In this document: positions 25,917-34,877 of the stretch, one piece after another
Position numbering within the stretch: position 1 is the first letter of the stretch
How the letters are laid out: each line of letters opens with the position of its first letter
Assembly: GCF_024399335.1 (NCBI RefSeq)
Contig: NZ_CP075339.1
Coordinates: 2,108,001 to 2,172,000, forward strand
DNA: 64,000 nucleotides
Direction: 5' to 3'
Origin: Leucobacter aridicollis
GTDB taxonomy: Bacteria > Actinomycetota > Actinomycetes > Actinomycetales > Microbacteriaceae
Made by a program: the position numbers and the translations under genes
The notes under the pieces: generated by a model
What the model was told of the DNA's origin: nothing
The model's input: the letters and a program-made list of their open reading frames with translations, nothing else
Database searches by the model: none

Positions 25917-25992
25917 GTGGCTATAGCTCAGTTGGTAGAGCACCGGCTTGTGGTGCCGGTGGTCGCGGGTTCAAGTCCCGTTAGCCACCCCA
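25917..25992 (+). tRNA. tRNA-His (anticodon GTG)
   Basis: A full cloverleaf: acceptor arm GTGGCTA pairing with TAGCCAC, D arm GCTC..GAGC, anticodon stem CCGGC/GCCGG with loop TTGTGGT giving anticodon GTG, T arm CGGGTTCAAGTCCCG, then an encoded CCA at 25990-25992. Base 73 is C and the base before the acceptor arm is G (25916), the extra G-1:C73 pair that identifies histidine tRNA. Confidence 0.95.
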
Positions 25993-26000
25993 CGCAGTAT

Positions 26001-26043
26001 TGAGGCCCGTAGCTTGAGAAATCCTCTCAGGCTACGGGCCTCA
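26001..26043 (+). terminator. terminator of tRNA-His
   Basis: TGAGGCCCGTAGC at 26001-26013 pairs perfectly with 26031-26043, closing an inner loop, followed by GTCGTTTTC. Confidence 0.75.
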
Positions 26044-26130
26044 GTCGTTTTCGTGGAGCTGTCGACGCCACCGCGCGCTGCGGCCGAGGTTCATCGGTCG
26101 CGCCCCAGACTGGCGGGGTAGGCTCAGGCC

Positions 26131-26850
26131 ATGACTACCCTCGAGCGTTTCGACCCAACCGGCATTCAGCGCGTCCTCTGCATCGTCGCGCACCCCGACG
26201 ATATGGAGTACGGCGGGTCCGCCGCCATCGCCGAATGGACGTCGCAGGGCATCGAGGTCTCCTACCTCCTCCTCACCGCCGGCGAGGCAGGGATGCGGGG
26301 CGTCTCCCCCGAGATCGCCGGCCCGCTGCGCGCCGCAGAACAGCGAGCCGCCTGCGACGTGGTCGGCGTAACCGACCTCACGATCTTGGACCTCCCGGAC
26401 GGCCTCGTCGAACACTCGATCGAGACGCGCCGCCGCATCGCGCACGCGATCCGGAAGGCTAGGCCCGATGCGGTCTTCACGATGACCTGGGATCTTGAGG
26501 CAGGCTGGGGCCTCAACCACGCAGACCATCGCGCGACGGGCCTCGCCGTCGTTGACGCCATTCGCGACGCCGACAATCCGTGGCTCTTCCGCGAACAGCT
26601 GACCGGCGGCCTTACCGAGTGGAAGACGACCTGGCTCATCGCAACCGCGCACCGGCCAACTCACGCGATCGAGGTCTCAGAGCAAGCGCTTGAGCTCGGG
26701 ATCGCGTCGCTCGCTGCGCATCGCGAGTACCTCGCAGCATTGCCGGATCACCCGACGCCACACGACCTTGTCACAGGCGTCCTCACTGGAGGCGGCGAGC
26801 AATCCGGCTTGCGCTACGCGCTCCCGGTGCACGCATACCGAATGGGATAG
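26131..26850 (+). CDS. PIG-L family (LmbE-like) deacetylase
   Basis: A 239-residue zinc-dependent N-acetyl-sugar deacetylase fold. The metal motif HPDD is at residues 21-24 and the partner motif NHADH at about 130-134, the LmbE/MshB/BshB arrangement. Substrates of this family include GlcNAc-Ins in mycothiol synthesis and related conjugates (Mca). A dedicated MshB or Mca role cannot be read from sequence alone. It stands alone after tRNA-His. Confidence 0.83.
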   Translation: MTTLERFDPTGIQRVLCIVAHPDDMEYGGSAAIAEWTSQGIEVSYLLLTAGEAGMRGVSPEIAGPLRAAEQRAACDVVGVTDLTILDLPDGLVEHSIETRRRIAHAIRKARPDAVFTMTWDLEAGWGLNHADHRATGLAVVDAIRDADNPWLFREQLTGGLTEWKTTWLIATAHRPTHAIEVSEQALELGIASLAAHREYLAALPDHPTPHDLVTGVLTGGGEQSGLRYALPVHAYRMG

Positions 26851-26940
26851 GCGCAGGCTTGCGTTCGTTCACCTCAAAGCGCCATGACGAATCCATATCT
26901 TGTTGAGGCGCAGTTCGAACTGAGCCGCTAGGGTGAGAAT

Positions 26941-27288
26941 ATGCTCGATGTGTCACGCGATGAGTTTGAGGCGCTAGTCTCAGACGGCCTTGACACGCTT
27001 CCTGACGAGATGCTCGACCATCTCGATAACGTCATTTTCTTGGTCGAGGATAAGCCCGAGGACGGAGCGGACACGCTGGGCGTCTACGAAGGGTTCTCGC
27101 TCGCAGAGCGCGAGGCATACGGCTTCGGCGAGGAACCCGATCGCATCACACTCTTCCGGCTAAACCTTCTCGCCCACTGCGAGGACCATGACCATCTCGT
27201 CAAGGAGATCAGAGTCACACTCGTCCACGAGGTCGCTCATTTCCTTGGTCTCTCCGAGGAGCGAATTCACGAGTTGGGGTGGGGATGA
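26941..27288 (+). CDS. minimal zincin metallopeptidase family protein
   Basis: A 115-residue protein of the PF06262-type zincin family. The zinc-binding HEVAH is at residues 96-100 followed by FLGLSEERIHELGW, with the expected downstream acidic/His ligands. These small proteins are conserved in actinobacteria next to clpS, as here. Its TGA overlaps the ATG of clpS (ATGA), so the two are translationally coupled. No natural substrate is known. Confidence 0.85.
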   Translation: MLDVSRDEFEALVSDGLDTLPDEMLDHLDNVIFLVEDKPEDGADTLGVYEGFSLAEREAYGFGEEPDRITLFRLNLLAHCEDHDHLVKEIRVTLVHEVAHFLGLSEERIHELGWG

Positions 27289-27593
27289 TGACTGACCACG
27301 TGCCCGGAGCCAGGCAGAGCCCGCTCGACGAGGGCGCGGTCGCGGTCGCCCCGGCAAAGCCGTGGCGAACAGTCGTCTGGGACGACCCAGTGAATCTGAT
27401 GTCGTACGTGAGTTTCGTCTTCCGATCCTACTTTGGGTTCACGCCGGAGCGAGCAGATGAACTCATGCTTCGCGTGCACAGCGTCGGGCGCGCAGTCGTT
27501 GCTGAGGGGTCGCGCGAAGCGATGGAGCTCCACGTTGAGGCCATGCACGGCTACGGCCTGTGGGCGACAGCGGAGCCGGAGGATCAGTCTTGA
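27285..27593 (+). CDS. clpS: ATP-dependent Clp protease adaptor ClpS
   Basis: A 102-residue adaptor that hands N-end-rule substrates to ClpAP/ClpCP. The core VVWDDPVNLMSYVSFVF (residues about 28-45), the VHSVGRAVV helix and the terminal HGYGLWAT are all conserved. Two adjacent ATGs (27285 and 27288) are possible; the first overlaps the upstream stop. The stop TGA overlaps the TTG start of the DUF2017 gene. Confidence 0.93.
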   Translation: MMTDHVPGARQSPLDEGAVAVAPAKPWRTVVWDDPVNLMSYVSFVFRSYFGFTPERADELMLRVHSVGRAVVAEGSREAMELHVEAMHGYGLWATAEPEDQS

Positions 27594-28210
27594 GGCTGCA
27601 GCCGGGCGACGGCGGCGTCGCGATCCTGTTCGCGCCAGAGGAGGCAGGCGTACTCAAGCAGCTCGTCACCCAGCTCATCATGCTGCTCCAGAGTCACAGT
27701 GGGACGCCGCTCGATCCTGACCCGCTGTTCGCGAGCCTCGAGATCGGCGGCTCCGATGAGCGGCCAACGGACCCGGCCCTCGCGCGCCTGTTCCCGAACG
27801 CGTTCGCAGATGAGGATGACGCGGCGCAGTTCCGCCAAGTCACCGAGCAGGGGCTCATTAACCGCAAGCTCCAGGACGCCCAGCTCGTCATCGGCGACCT
27901 GGATGACGGCTCCGGCGAAGCGGACAGCGGCCACAACACCGATCCGTTCGACGAACTCGTGGATGACGTCGACATCGACGGTGGCAACCCGATCTCTGTG
28001 AACATCACGCCAGACTCGTTTCTCGCGTGGGCGCGCACCATCACGGCGCTTCGTCTCGCCATGGCAGCGCGCATCGGACTCGAGCGCGAGGAAGACTACG
28101 ATCGTCTCATCGACGAAGACGCGACGCGTGGCACCGTGCTGGTCTACGACTGGCTGGCAGCGCTGCTCGAGGCAGTGCTTGCGGTGTCAGCCGCGCAGAG
28201 TGAGGACTGA
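27590..28210 (+). CDS. DUF2017 family protein
   Basis: A 206-residue acidic cytosolic protein of the DUF2017 family, which in actinobacteria follows clpS almost invariantly. It begins LRLQPGDGGVAILFAPEEAGVLKQL and ends with the conserved AWARTITALRLAMAARIG and VLVYDWLAALLEAVL helices. TTG 27590 is the start: GGAGG lies 7 bases upstream and the codon overlaps the clpS stop. The role is unknown; the strict linkage suggests a part in Clp proteolysis. Confidence 0.85.
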   Translation: MRLQPGDGGVAILFAPEEAGVLKQLVTQLIMLLQSHSGTPLDPDPLFASLEIGGSDERPTDPALARLFPNAFADEDDAAQFRQVTEQGLINRKLQDAQLVIGDLDDGSGEADSGHNTDPFDELVDDVDIDGGNPISVNITPDSFLAWARTITALRLAMAARIGLEREEDYDRLIDEDATRGTVLVYDWLAALLEAVLAVSAAQSED

Positions 28211-28277
28211 GCCGGCTCTGAGCAGGGGCTGGGTCAACGCTTGCGAAACCGGGCCAGTCTTCGAGCCGCGGCCTCCC

Positions 28278-29504
28278 CTACCCAGGGTCTTGGAGTGACC
28301 GGTGATCGACAACCTCTCCGCGACCTCCAAGGAGCCGCGCCGACGTGAGTCCCGCCGCCCCGAACTTCCCTCGAACTTCGTCGACCGCCGAGTCAAGCGC
28401 GCGCCACTGCTCATCATCGTCCCAGAGCGCTTGCCCCTCGCTACCTGCGGGGATCAGCTGCTCGGCGCGCACTCCGATGAGCCTGACAGCCCGAGGCAGC
28501 CTCCCCTCGGGTGAGAGCGCGGCGAACAGCTCCCGAGCGGTGCGATAGACCCGCTGCGTCGCGTTCGTCGGCTCCTGCAGCGTGCGCGAGCGGGTCACAG
28601 TTTCGAAGGTGTCCCACCGAACCTTAATCGCGATCGTGCGCGCTTCGAGACCGGCGTCTCGGAGACGCTCCGAGGTTCGCGTCGAGAGACGCAGCAGCTC
28701 TCGCTCAAGTTCACCTACATCAGCCACGTCCACCGCGAAGGTTTCTTCATGCCCGATACTCTTTTCGACTCGTGTCGTTTCGACGTCTCGGGCGTCGCGA
28801 CCGTTTGCCAAATCGTGCAGGCGCTCAGCACTTGCGTTGCCAACGATCTGCCGGAGCGAGGCAAGGGGCTCCCGCGCGAGATCGCCAACTGAGTGAATCG
28901 CGCGCGTCTTCAATGCCCGCTCGGTTGCCGCTCCGACTCCCCACATCGCTTTGATCGGGAGCGGATGCAAAAACTCGAGGGTGCGCGCTGGCGGTATCTC
29001 GAGCATCCCTTCGGGCTTTGCGCGTTGCGACGCGAGCTTCGCGACGAACTTGGTGCCGGCGAGGCCGACTGAGAGCGGCAACTTCGTCTCTGCGAAGACG
29101 CGCTCCTTGATCTGCCTGGCGATCTCAATCGGCGGACCGAACAGGCCGACGGAGCCGGCGACGTCGAGGAATGCCTCGTCAATGCTCAACGGCTCAACGA
29201 GCGGGGTAAACTCCCTGAAAATCCCCATCACGGTGCGTGACGCGAGGCGGTACTTCTCGAACACCGGGGTCACGAACACGATCTGTGGGCAGAGCTGCCT
29301 GGCCCGCGCGATGGGCATTGCCGAGCGCACACCGAACTTCCGCGCCTCGTAGCTCGCGCTCGACACAACTGATCGCGAGGTGTCGTGAGCGGCGGCGACG
29401 GGAAGCCCGCGCAGCTCCGGGCGATCAAGCAGCTCGACTGACACGAAGAACGCGTCCATGTCGACGTGCAGAATCGAGGCCGTCTCCCTCAGTACTTCAC
29501 TCAC
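28278..29504 (-). CDS. dinB: DNA polymerase IV (Y family)
   Basis: A 408-residue translesion polymerase. The catalytic carboxylates are in DMDAF (residues 15-19) and SIDEAFLD (about residue 110), with the steric region SYEARKFGVRSAMP between them. The helix-hairpin-helix and little-finger domains follow (residues about 180-370). No clear beta-clamp peptide is evident in the tail, which I did not resolve further. GTG 29504 is the likely start. There is no SOS box that I can recognise in the gap to the regulator gene. Confidence 0.9.
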   Translation of the reverse strand: MSEVLRETASILHVDMDAFFVSVELLDRPELRGLPVAAAHDTSRSVVSSASYEARKFGVRSAMPIARARQLCPQIVFVTPVFEKYRLASRTVMGIFREFTPLVEPLSIDEAFLDVAGSVGLFGPPIEIARQIKERVFAETKLPLSVGLAGTKFVAKLASQRAKPEGMLEIPPARTLEFLHPLPIKAMWGVGAATERALKTRAIHSVGDLAREPLASLRQIVGNASAERLHDLANGRDARDVETTRVEKSIGHEETFAVDVADVGELERELLRLSTRTSERLRDAGLEARTIAIKVRWDTFETVTRSRTLQEPTNATQRVYRTARELFAALSPEGRLPRAVRLIGVRAEQLIPAGSEGQALWDDDEQWRALDSAVDEVRGKFGAAGLTSARLLGGRGEVVDHRSLQDPG

Positions 29505-29578
29505 CCGTCCATCTCACCACACACCGCTGACATGCGACGCACCGCACCGCCCGCGGGTCGCGCTCCCCGTGTCGCGAG

Positions 29579-30523
29579 CTACGAGGCGCTGAGCACGAGC
29601 CGCGCGAGTGTCTCGTCGACGACAACATCGGTCAGTAGCCCCGCTGCGAGCGCGCCTCTCAGCGAATCACGCTTCGTTGTGCCGGAGACGACACAGATGC
29701 GCTGCGGCGCACGCCTGACAACCTCGAATGACGGCCCGCTCGATCTGTCGTTAATCGGGATGCCGTCGGTGCTGCCATCGAGCCTGTAGAACCGGCTCGC
29801 ACAGTCACCGACAACGCCCTCGGCCGCGAGCTGATTCAGGTCTTCTGCCCCCAGGTATCCGCCCGAGTAAATGTGGGAGCGCGGGTCTCCGATGCGCGAG
29901 CCAAGCCCGAAGACGAAAAGGTTGGCTGCGGCTTGCATGTCAAGCACCCGCGACACCGAGCGTTCGCGCCACAGGGCTTCGCGCGTCAGCGGGTCGTCAA
30001 AGATTGCGGGCACCGGGAGTTGGAAGACTTCCGCGGAAAGCCGCTCGGCGAAGCCGCCGAGAAGTTCGGCGGTGTATTGAACGCCAGTCGAGTAGACGTT
30101 GGCTGCACCGTTCATCTGCACGAGCTGCACGCCGGGTTTCGCGCTCGCCGGGAGAAACCGTGCAACCTCACTCATCGTGGATCCCCAGGCAAGGCCGACG
30201 ATTGAGCGGGGCTTCACGCGTGCGGAGATGATGTGGGCCGCGGCTTGCGCGGTGCGCTCAAGCTGTTCAGCTTCCGAGAGCTTCGCCGACACCGGTACGA
30301 CGTGCGCGGCGACCCCGAACTCGTCCGAGAAGCGCTGCTCGACGCGTGATCGTGCTTCCTGGGGTGAGTGGATCCTGATCTCGACGAGCCCTGTCTCTTT
30401 CGCGTAAGAGAGCAGGCGCGATACCGAGGAGCGGGAGACACCGAGCTCGGTTGCGATCGCGCCCATCGTATAGTCCTGCCTGTAATACAGGTGCGCTGCT
30501 GCGAGCGCCTCGCGCATTTTCAC
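29579..30523 (-). CDS. SorC/DeoR-type sugar-binding transcriptional regulator, probable glycerol-locus regulator
   Basis: A 314-residue regulator. An N-terminal helix-turn-helix (YTMGAIATELGVSRSSVSR) is followed by a SorC sugar-phosphate-binding domain (VGLAWGSTMSEVARFLP, then QLVQMNGAANVYSTG, and a terminal CVVSGTTKRDSLRGAL). SorC regulators sense phosphorylated sugars; given divergence from glpD-glpF-glpK, glycerol-3-phosphate is the likely ligand (inference). The start is uncertain: GTG 30523 with GGAG upstream is preferred, ATG 30517 is close, and the open frame reaches 30598. A 14-bp palindrome lies in the gap. Confidence 0.78.
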   Translation of the reverse strand: MKMREALAAAHLYYRQDYTMGAIATELGVSRSSVSRLLSYAKETGLVEIRIHSPQEARSRVEQRFSDEFGVAAHVVPVSAKLSEAEQLERTAQAAAHIISARVKPRSIVGLAWGSTMSEVARFLPASAKPGVQLVQMNGAANVYSTGVQYTAELLGGFAERLSAEVFQLPVPAIFDDPLTREALWRERSVSRVLDMQAAANLFVFGLGSRIGDPRSHIYSGGYLGAEDLNQLAAEGVVGDCASRFYRLDGSTDGIPINDRSSGPSFEVVRRAPQRICVVSGTTKRDSLRGALAAGLLTDVVVDETLARLVLSAS

Positions 30524-30572
30524 AGCTTTTCGGTCTCCGGGCACGAGGATCCTTCCGTTCAGGCTCCAGTTT

Positions 30573-30586
30573 TGCACATATGTGCA
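30573..30586. promoter_or_regulatory. 14-bp perfect palindrome, putative SorC-regulator operator
   Basis: TGCACATATGTGCA lies midway between the regulator and glpD. A possible glpD promoter follows, TTGCAA at 30593-30598 and CATGCT at 30617-30622 with an 18-base spacer. Confidence 0.55.
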
Positions 30587-30651
30587 GCAGCTTTGCAATT
30601 CAGTTCATCAGACGAGCATGCTGATGGGACACCCACAGAAAGGTCTCAGCC

Positions 30652-32373
30652 ATGGACGCCAGCCAGGACTCGATCCGACCCGACGTAGCCCGTCTTCGCG
30701 ACCGGCCACGCGCGGACGTCCTCATCATTGGCGCAGGCATCAACGGCATCGCGACATTCCGTGATCTCGCACTGCAGGGCGTCGACGTCGCGATCGTCGA
30801 GCGTGGAGACTTCGTCTCAGGCGCATCGTCGGCATCGAGCCACATGATCCACGGTGGGATCCGCTACCTCGAGAACGGCGAGTTTCGGCTCGTTCAGGAA
30901 TCAGTCACCGAGCGCAATCGGCTCCTCAGGACCGCGCCGCACTACGTGCGCCCACTCGAAACCACGATCCCGATCTTCTCGACGTTCTCCGGAATCCTGT
31001 CAGCGCCGTTCAGGCTGCTCGTCACCCACGGGCGCGGGAAGCCGCGGGAACGCGGCGCCGCGCTCATCAAGATGGGCCTCATGATGTACGACACGTTCTC
31101 GCGCGACGGCGGGCAGGTGCCGAGGCACCGCTTCCACGGCAAGAAGAAGTCGCTCTCGGAGCTCCCGGCGATGAACCCAGACATCAAGTACACGGCGACC
31201 TACTACGACGCCTCAATGCACGACCCAGAGCGGCTCGCGCTCGACGTGCTCCGCGACGGCGAGCTCGCCGGCGGCGCCCATGCCCGCTCGGCGAACTACC
31301 TTAGCGCTACCGGCATGGGCGCATCCGGCGTCACCCTTCGCGACGAGACGACCGGCGACGAATTCGAGTTCTCCGCGAAGGTCGTGCTCAACACAAGCGG
31401 CCCCTGGACCGACCTCACGAACAGCGCACTCGGCGAGCGCACCCAGTTCATGGGTGGCACCAAGGGATCGCACGTCGTGCTCGACCACCCAGAACTCCTC
31501 GCTGCGACAGGTGGCAGGGAGATCTTCTTCGAGCACTCGGACGGTCGGATCGTGCTCATCTACCCGCTCAAGGGCCGCGTGCTCGTCGGGACAACAGACA
31601 TCGACGCCGACCCGGCACAGCCCGTCGTCTGCACCGACGATGAGGTCGACTACTTCTTCGACCTCATCGGCCAGGTATTCCCCACCCTCACGGTCGACCG
31701 CTCCCATATCGTCTACTCATTCTCTGGCATTCGCCCCCTTCCGCACCACGACGACACCGCGCCAGGCTTTGTCTCCCGCGACTACAGGATCGTGCGTTCA
31801 GACGCACTCGGAGTACCGGTGCTCAGCCTGGTCGGCGGCAAGTGGACAACGTTCAGGGCCCTCGCCGAGCATCTCGCGAACGACACCCTCGAGGTGCTCG
31901 GTCGCGCGCGATCAGTGAGCACCACCTCACTCACAATCGGCGGCGGATCCGGGTTCCCGTCCGACGCAAACGCTCGCGTGCGGTGGATTACGGAGCACGC
32001 CGACGGACGCGACTCAGGTCGCGTCGAGCGCCTGCTCGAGCGCTACGGCACCCGCGCAACCCAGGTGCTCGAGGCGACGCCCGAGCACGAGGAAGACCTG
32101 TCGGGCCTCGCCGGCTACACCGCAGCCGAACTCGCACACCTCGCAGCTACCGAGCAGGTCGTGCACCTCGACGACCTGCTGCTGCGCCGCACGTCGATCG
32201 CGTTCACCGGCGCGCTCACGCTCGACAGCGTCACGGCGGCCGCCGACGCCATCGCACCGGCGCTCGGTTGGAGCGAGGCCCACACAGCTACGGAAGTAGA
32301 ACGGTTCGTTGCGCTCATGCGTGACGCTCACCGGATCGATATCGCAAAGGGGGGAACCTTTACCGCCGGCTAA
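30652..32373 (+). CDS. glpD: glycerol-3-phosphate dehydrogenase (FAD)
   Basis: A 573-residue flavoenzyme of the aerobic GlpD type that oxidises glycerol-3-phosphate to dihydroxyacetone phosphate and passes electrons to quinone. The FAD site VLIIGAGINGIATFRDLAL is at about residues 23-41, followed by SHMIHGGIRYLE, the conserved substrate/FAD segment. The C-terminal GlpD cap domain covers about 420-560. AAAGG precedes the ATG. It is the first gene of glpD-glpF-glpK, separated from glpF by 141 bases. Confidence 0.93.
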   Translation: MDASQDSIRPDVARLRDRPRADVLIIGAGINGIATFRDLALQGVDVAIVERGDFVSGASSASSHMIHGGIRYLENGEFRLVQESVTERNRLLRTAPHYVRPLETTIPIFSTFSGILSAPFRLLVTHGRGKPRERGAALIKMGLMMYDTFSRDGGQVPRHRFHGKKKSLSELPAMNPDIKYTATYYDASMHDPERLALDVLRDGELAGGAHARSANYLSATGMGASGVTLRDETTGDEFEFSAKVVLNTSGPWTDLTNSALGERTQFMGGTKGSHVVLDHPELLAATGGREIFFEHSDGRIVLIYPLKGRVLVGTTDIDADPAQPVVCTDDEVDYFFDLIGQVFPTLTVDRSHIVYSFSGIRPLPHHDDTAPGFVSRDYRIVRSDALGVPVLSLVGGKWTTFRALAEHLANDTLEVLGRARSVSTTSLTIGGGSGFPSDANARVRWITEHADGRDSGRVERLLERYGTRATQVLEATPEHEEDLSGLAGYTAAELAHLAATEQVVHLDDLLLRRTSIAFTGALTLDSVTAAADAIAPALGWSEAHTATEVERFVALMRDAHRIDIAKGGTFTAG

Positions 32374-32514
32374 CACGCAGCCGGATGCGCGGAACGCCCC
32401 ACACGTGGCGTATCCGCACACCTTGTCACCGTCGGCGCGCACCCATGCGCGCTCTCGCGCTGGCGACACCCGCACCCGCGGGCCGCCAGCCTTTCGAAAG
32501 GTCAAAGAAGACAA

Positions 32515-33270
32515 ATGAATGAGATCAATCTCGGGCTGTATTTCCTCTCCGAGTTCGTCGGTACGGGCCTACTCGTACTCCTCGGCTGCGGCGTTGTCGC
32601 AAACGTTGCGCTCGCCAAAACCAAGGGAAACGCTGGCGGATTCCTGATGGTGAACTGGGGCTGGGGCCTCGCAGTATTCATGGGGGTGCTTGTGTCGGCA
32701 TACTCCGGCGCGATCCTGAACCCCGCCGTCGGCATCGGCCTGCTCGTCGCAGGCACGATCACCGCCCCGATGTTCTTCGTCGCGTTCGCCGCCGAAATGC
32801 TTGGCGCCATTGTCGGCGCGATCCTCTGCTGGGTGAGCTACAAGCAGCACTTCGACGATGAGCCCGAGCCCGCAAACAAGCTTGGTGTGTTCTCGACCGG
32901 CCCGGCGATGCGATCGTACGGCTGGAACTTCGCTACCGAGGTCATTGCGACCTTCGTGCTCGTGTTCGTCATCTTCGCATTCGCGGACTACGGCGACATC
33001 GAGGTCGGTGTGCCAGGAGGCCTTGGCCCGCTGGCAGCACTCCCAGTCGCCCTTGTCGTCGTCGGTATTGGCGCGTCGCTCGGTGGCCCAACGGGCTACG
33101 CCATCAACCCTGCCCGTGACCTTGGTCCGCGCATCGCACACGCAATTCTCCCGATCAAGGGCAAGGGATCGAGCGACTGGGGCTACGCTTGGGTTCCAGT
33201 CCTCGGCCCGCTCGTCGGCGGCGCCATTGCAGCTGTCGCAGCTCCCGCACTTCTCGGCCTCGCAGCGTAA
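32515..33270 (+). CDS. glpF: glycerol uptake facilitator (MIP family)
   Basis: A 251-residue six-helix channel. The two pore motifs are NPAVG (in the first half-helix) and NPARDLGPR (in the second); the aspartate after the second NPAR is the mark of glyceroporins against water-only aquaporins. It lets glycerol in for GlpK to trap. It lies between glpD and glpK, 24 bases before glpK. Confidence 0.92.
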   Translation: MNEINLGLYFLSEFVGTGLLVLLGCGVVANVALAKTKGNAGGFLMVNWGWGLAVFMGVLVSAYSGAILNPAVGIGLLVAGTITAPMFFVAFAAEMLGAIVGAILCWVSYKQHFDDEPEPANKLGVFSTGPAMRSYGWNFATEVIATFVLVFVIFAFADYGDIEVGVPGGLGPLAALPVALVVVGIGASLGGPTGYAINPARDLGPRIAHAILPIKGKGSSDWGYAWVPVLGPLVGGAIAAVAAPALLGLAA

Positions 33271-33294
33271 GCTCACACGCGAAAGGAAGACACC

Positions 33295-34809
33295 ATGTCA
33301 CAGTACGTAGTCGCAATCGATCAGGGAACTACCTCGACTCGCGCGATCATCTTCGACAAGGCGGGGTCGATCATCTCCGTCGGGCAGAAGGAACACGAGC
33401 AGATCATGCCGCAGGCAGGCTGGGTCGAACACGACGCCGCCGAGATCTGGCAGAACACCCAGGAAGTCATCGGCATCGCGCTTGGCCGCGCCGACCTCAC
33501 CCGGCACGACATTGCGTCAATCGGCATTACGAATCAGCGCGAGACGACTGTCGTGTGGAACAGGCACACAGGCGAGCCCGTCTACAACGCGATTGTTTGG
33601 CAGGACACGCGCACGCAAGACATCGTCGACCGCCTCGCGGCAGACGGTGGAACCGATAGGTTCAAGGACGTCGTTGGCCTCCCCCTCGCGACCTACTTCT
33701 CGGGCACGAAGATCGCGTGGATCCTCGAGAACGTCGAGGGCGCCCGCGAGGCGGCGGACGCAGGCGACCTGCTCTTCGGCACGACAGACTGCTGGGTCCT
33801 TTGGAACCTCACCGGCGGGCCCGAGGGTGGCGTGCACGCAACTGACGTCACGAACGCCTCGCGCACCCTGTTCATGGACCTCGCAACGCTCGAGTGGCGC
33901 GAGGACATCCTCGACGCGTTCGGCGTTCCGAAGTCGATGATGCCTGCAATCAAGTCATCCTCTGAGGTGTACGGCGTTGCCGAAGACTCGTCGCTGCTGC
34001 GCGAGACCCCCATCTCGGGCATCCTCGGCGACCAGCAGGCGGCAACCTTCGGCCAAGCCGCATTCGAGGCCGGCGAGTCAAAGAACACCTACGGCACAGG
34101 CTGCTTCCTCATCTTCAACACCGGGGAAGACATCGTCCACTCGAAGAACGGCCTGCTAACCACCGTCGGCTACAAGCTCGGCGACCGCCCGACACACTAC
34201 GCACTCGAGGGCTCGATCGCTGTCACCGGATCGCTCATCCAGTGGCTCCGCGACCAGCTCGGCATCATCGAGTCAGCTCCCGACGTCGAGGAACTGTCTG
34301 CGAGCGTCCCCGACAATGGGGGCGTCTACATCGTCCCCGCCTTCTCAGGGCTGTACGCCCCGTATTGGCGCCCTGACGCGCGCGGCGCGATCGTCGGACT
34401 CACCCGCTACGCGAACAAGGGCCACATCGCCCGTGCGGCGCTTGAGGCAGTCGCGTTCCAGACCCGCGATGTGCTCGACGCGGTGAACGCCGACGCGGGC
34501 GTCGATCTCACCGAGCTGAAGGTCGACGGCGGCATGGTTGCGAACAACGCCCTCATGCAGTTCCAGGCCGACGTGCTCGGAGTGCCTGTCGTTCGCCCTG
34601 TCGTCGCTGAGACGACTGCGCTCGGCGCCGCATACGCTGCGGGGCTTGCAGTCGGGTTCTGGAGCGGCCTCGGCGAGCTCTCGGCAAACTGGCAGGAGGA
34701 TCGCCGGTGGGAGCCGTCAATGGATCAGGCTGAGCAGGAGCGCCAGCTGCGCCTCTGGCGCAAGGCTGTCACCAAGTCGATGGACTGGGTGGACGACGAC
34801 GTGCGCTAG
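33295..34809 (+). CDS. glpK: glycerol kinase
   Basis: A 504-residue FGGY-family kinase that makes glycerol-3-phosphate with ATP. The N-terminal phosphate loop [12 protein letters not shown], the [10 protein letters not shown] substrate segment, [11 protein letters not shown], and the C-terminal [19 protein letters not shown] are all family signatures. The length is standard. GAAAGGAAG precedes the ATG. It is the last gene of the glp unit and ends before a 46-bp palindrome. Confidence 0.95.
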   Translation: MSQYVVAIDQGTTSTRAIIFDKAGSIISVGQKEHEQIMPQAGWVEHDAAEIWQNTQEVIGIALGRADLTRHDIASIGITNQRETTVVWNRHTGEPVYNAIVWQDTRTQDIVDRLAADGGTDRFKDVVGLPLATYFSGTKIAWILENVEGAREAADAGDLLFGTTDCWVLWNLTGGPEGGVHATDVTNASRTLFMDLATLEWREDILDAFGVPKSMMPAIKSSSEVYGVAEDSSLLRETPISGILGDQQAATFGQAAFEAGESKNTYGTGCFLIFNTGEDIVHSKNGLLTTVGYKLGDRPTHYALEGSIAVTGSLIQWLRDQLGIIESAPDVEELSASVPDNGGVYIVPAFSGLYAPYWRPDARGAIVGLTRYANKGHIARAALEAVAFQTRDVLDAVNADAGVDLTELKVDGGMVANNALMQFQADVLGVPVVRPVVAETTALGAAYAAGLAVGFWSGLGELSANWQEDRRWEPSMDQAEQERQLRLWRKAVTKSMDWVDDDVR

Positions 34810-34821
34810 CACCAGTTACAG

Positions 34822-34867
34822 CGAACGGGCGGGGTGAGGATCATATGATCCTCACCCCGCCCGTTCG
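34822..34867. terminator. perfect 46-bp palindrome, bidirectional terminator of glpK and gatB
   Basis: The 23-base arm at 34822-34844 is the exact reverse complement of 34845-34867, with no unpaired centre (ATGAT at the join). It lies between two convergent stop codons, 12 bases after glpK and 10 bases before the gatB stop. Confidence 0.75.
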
Positions 34868-34877
34868 TGTATAGCGG

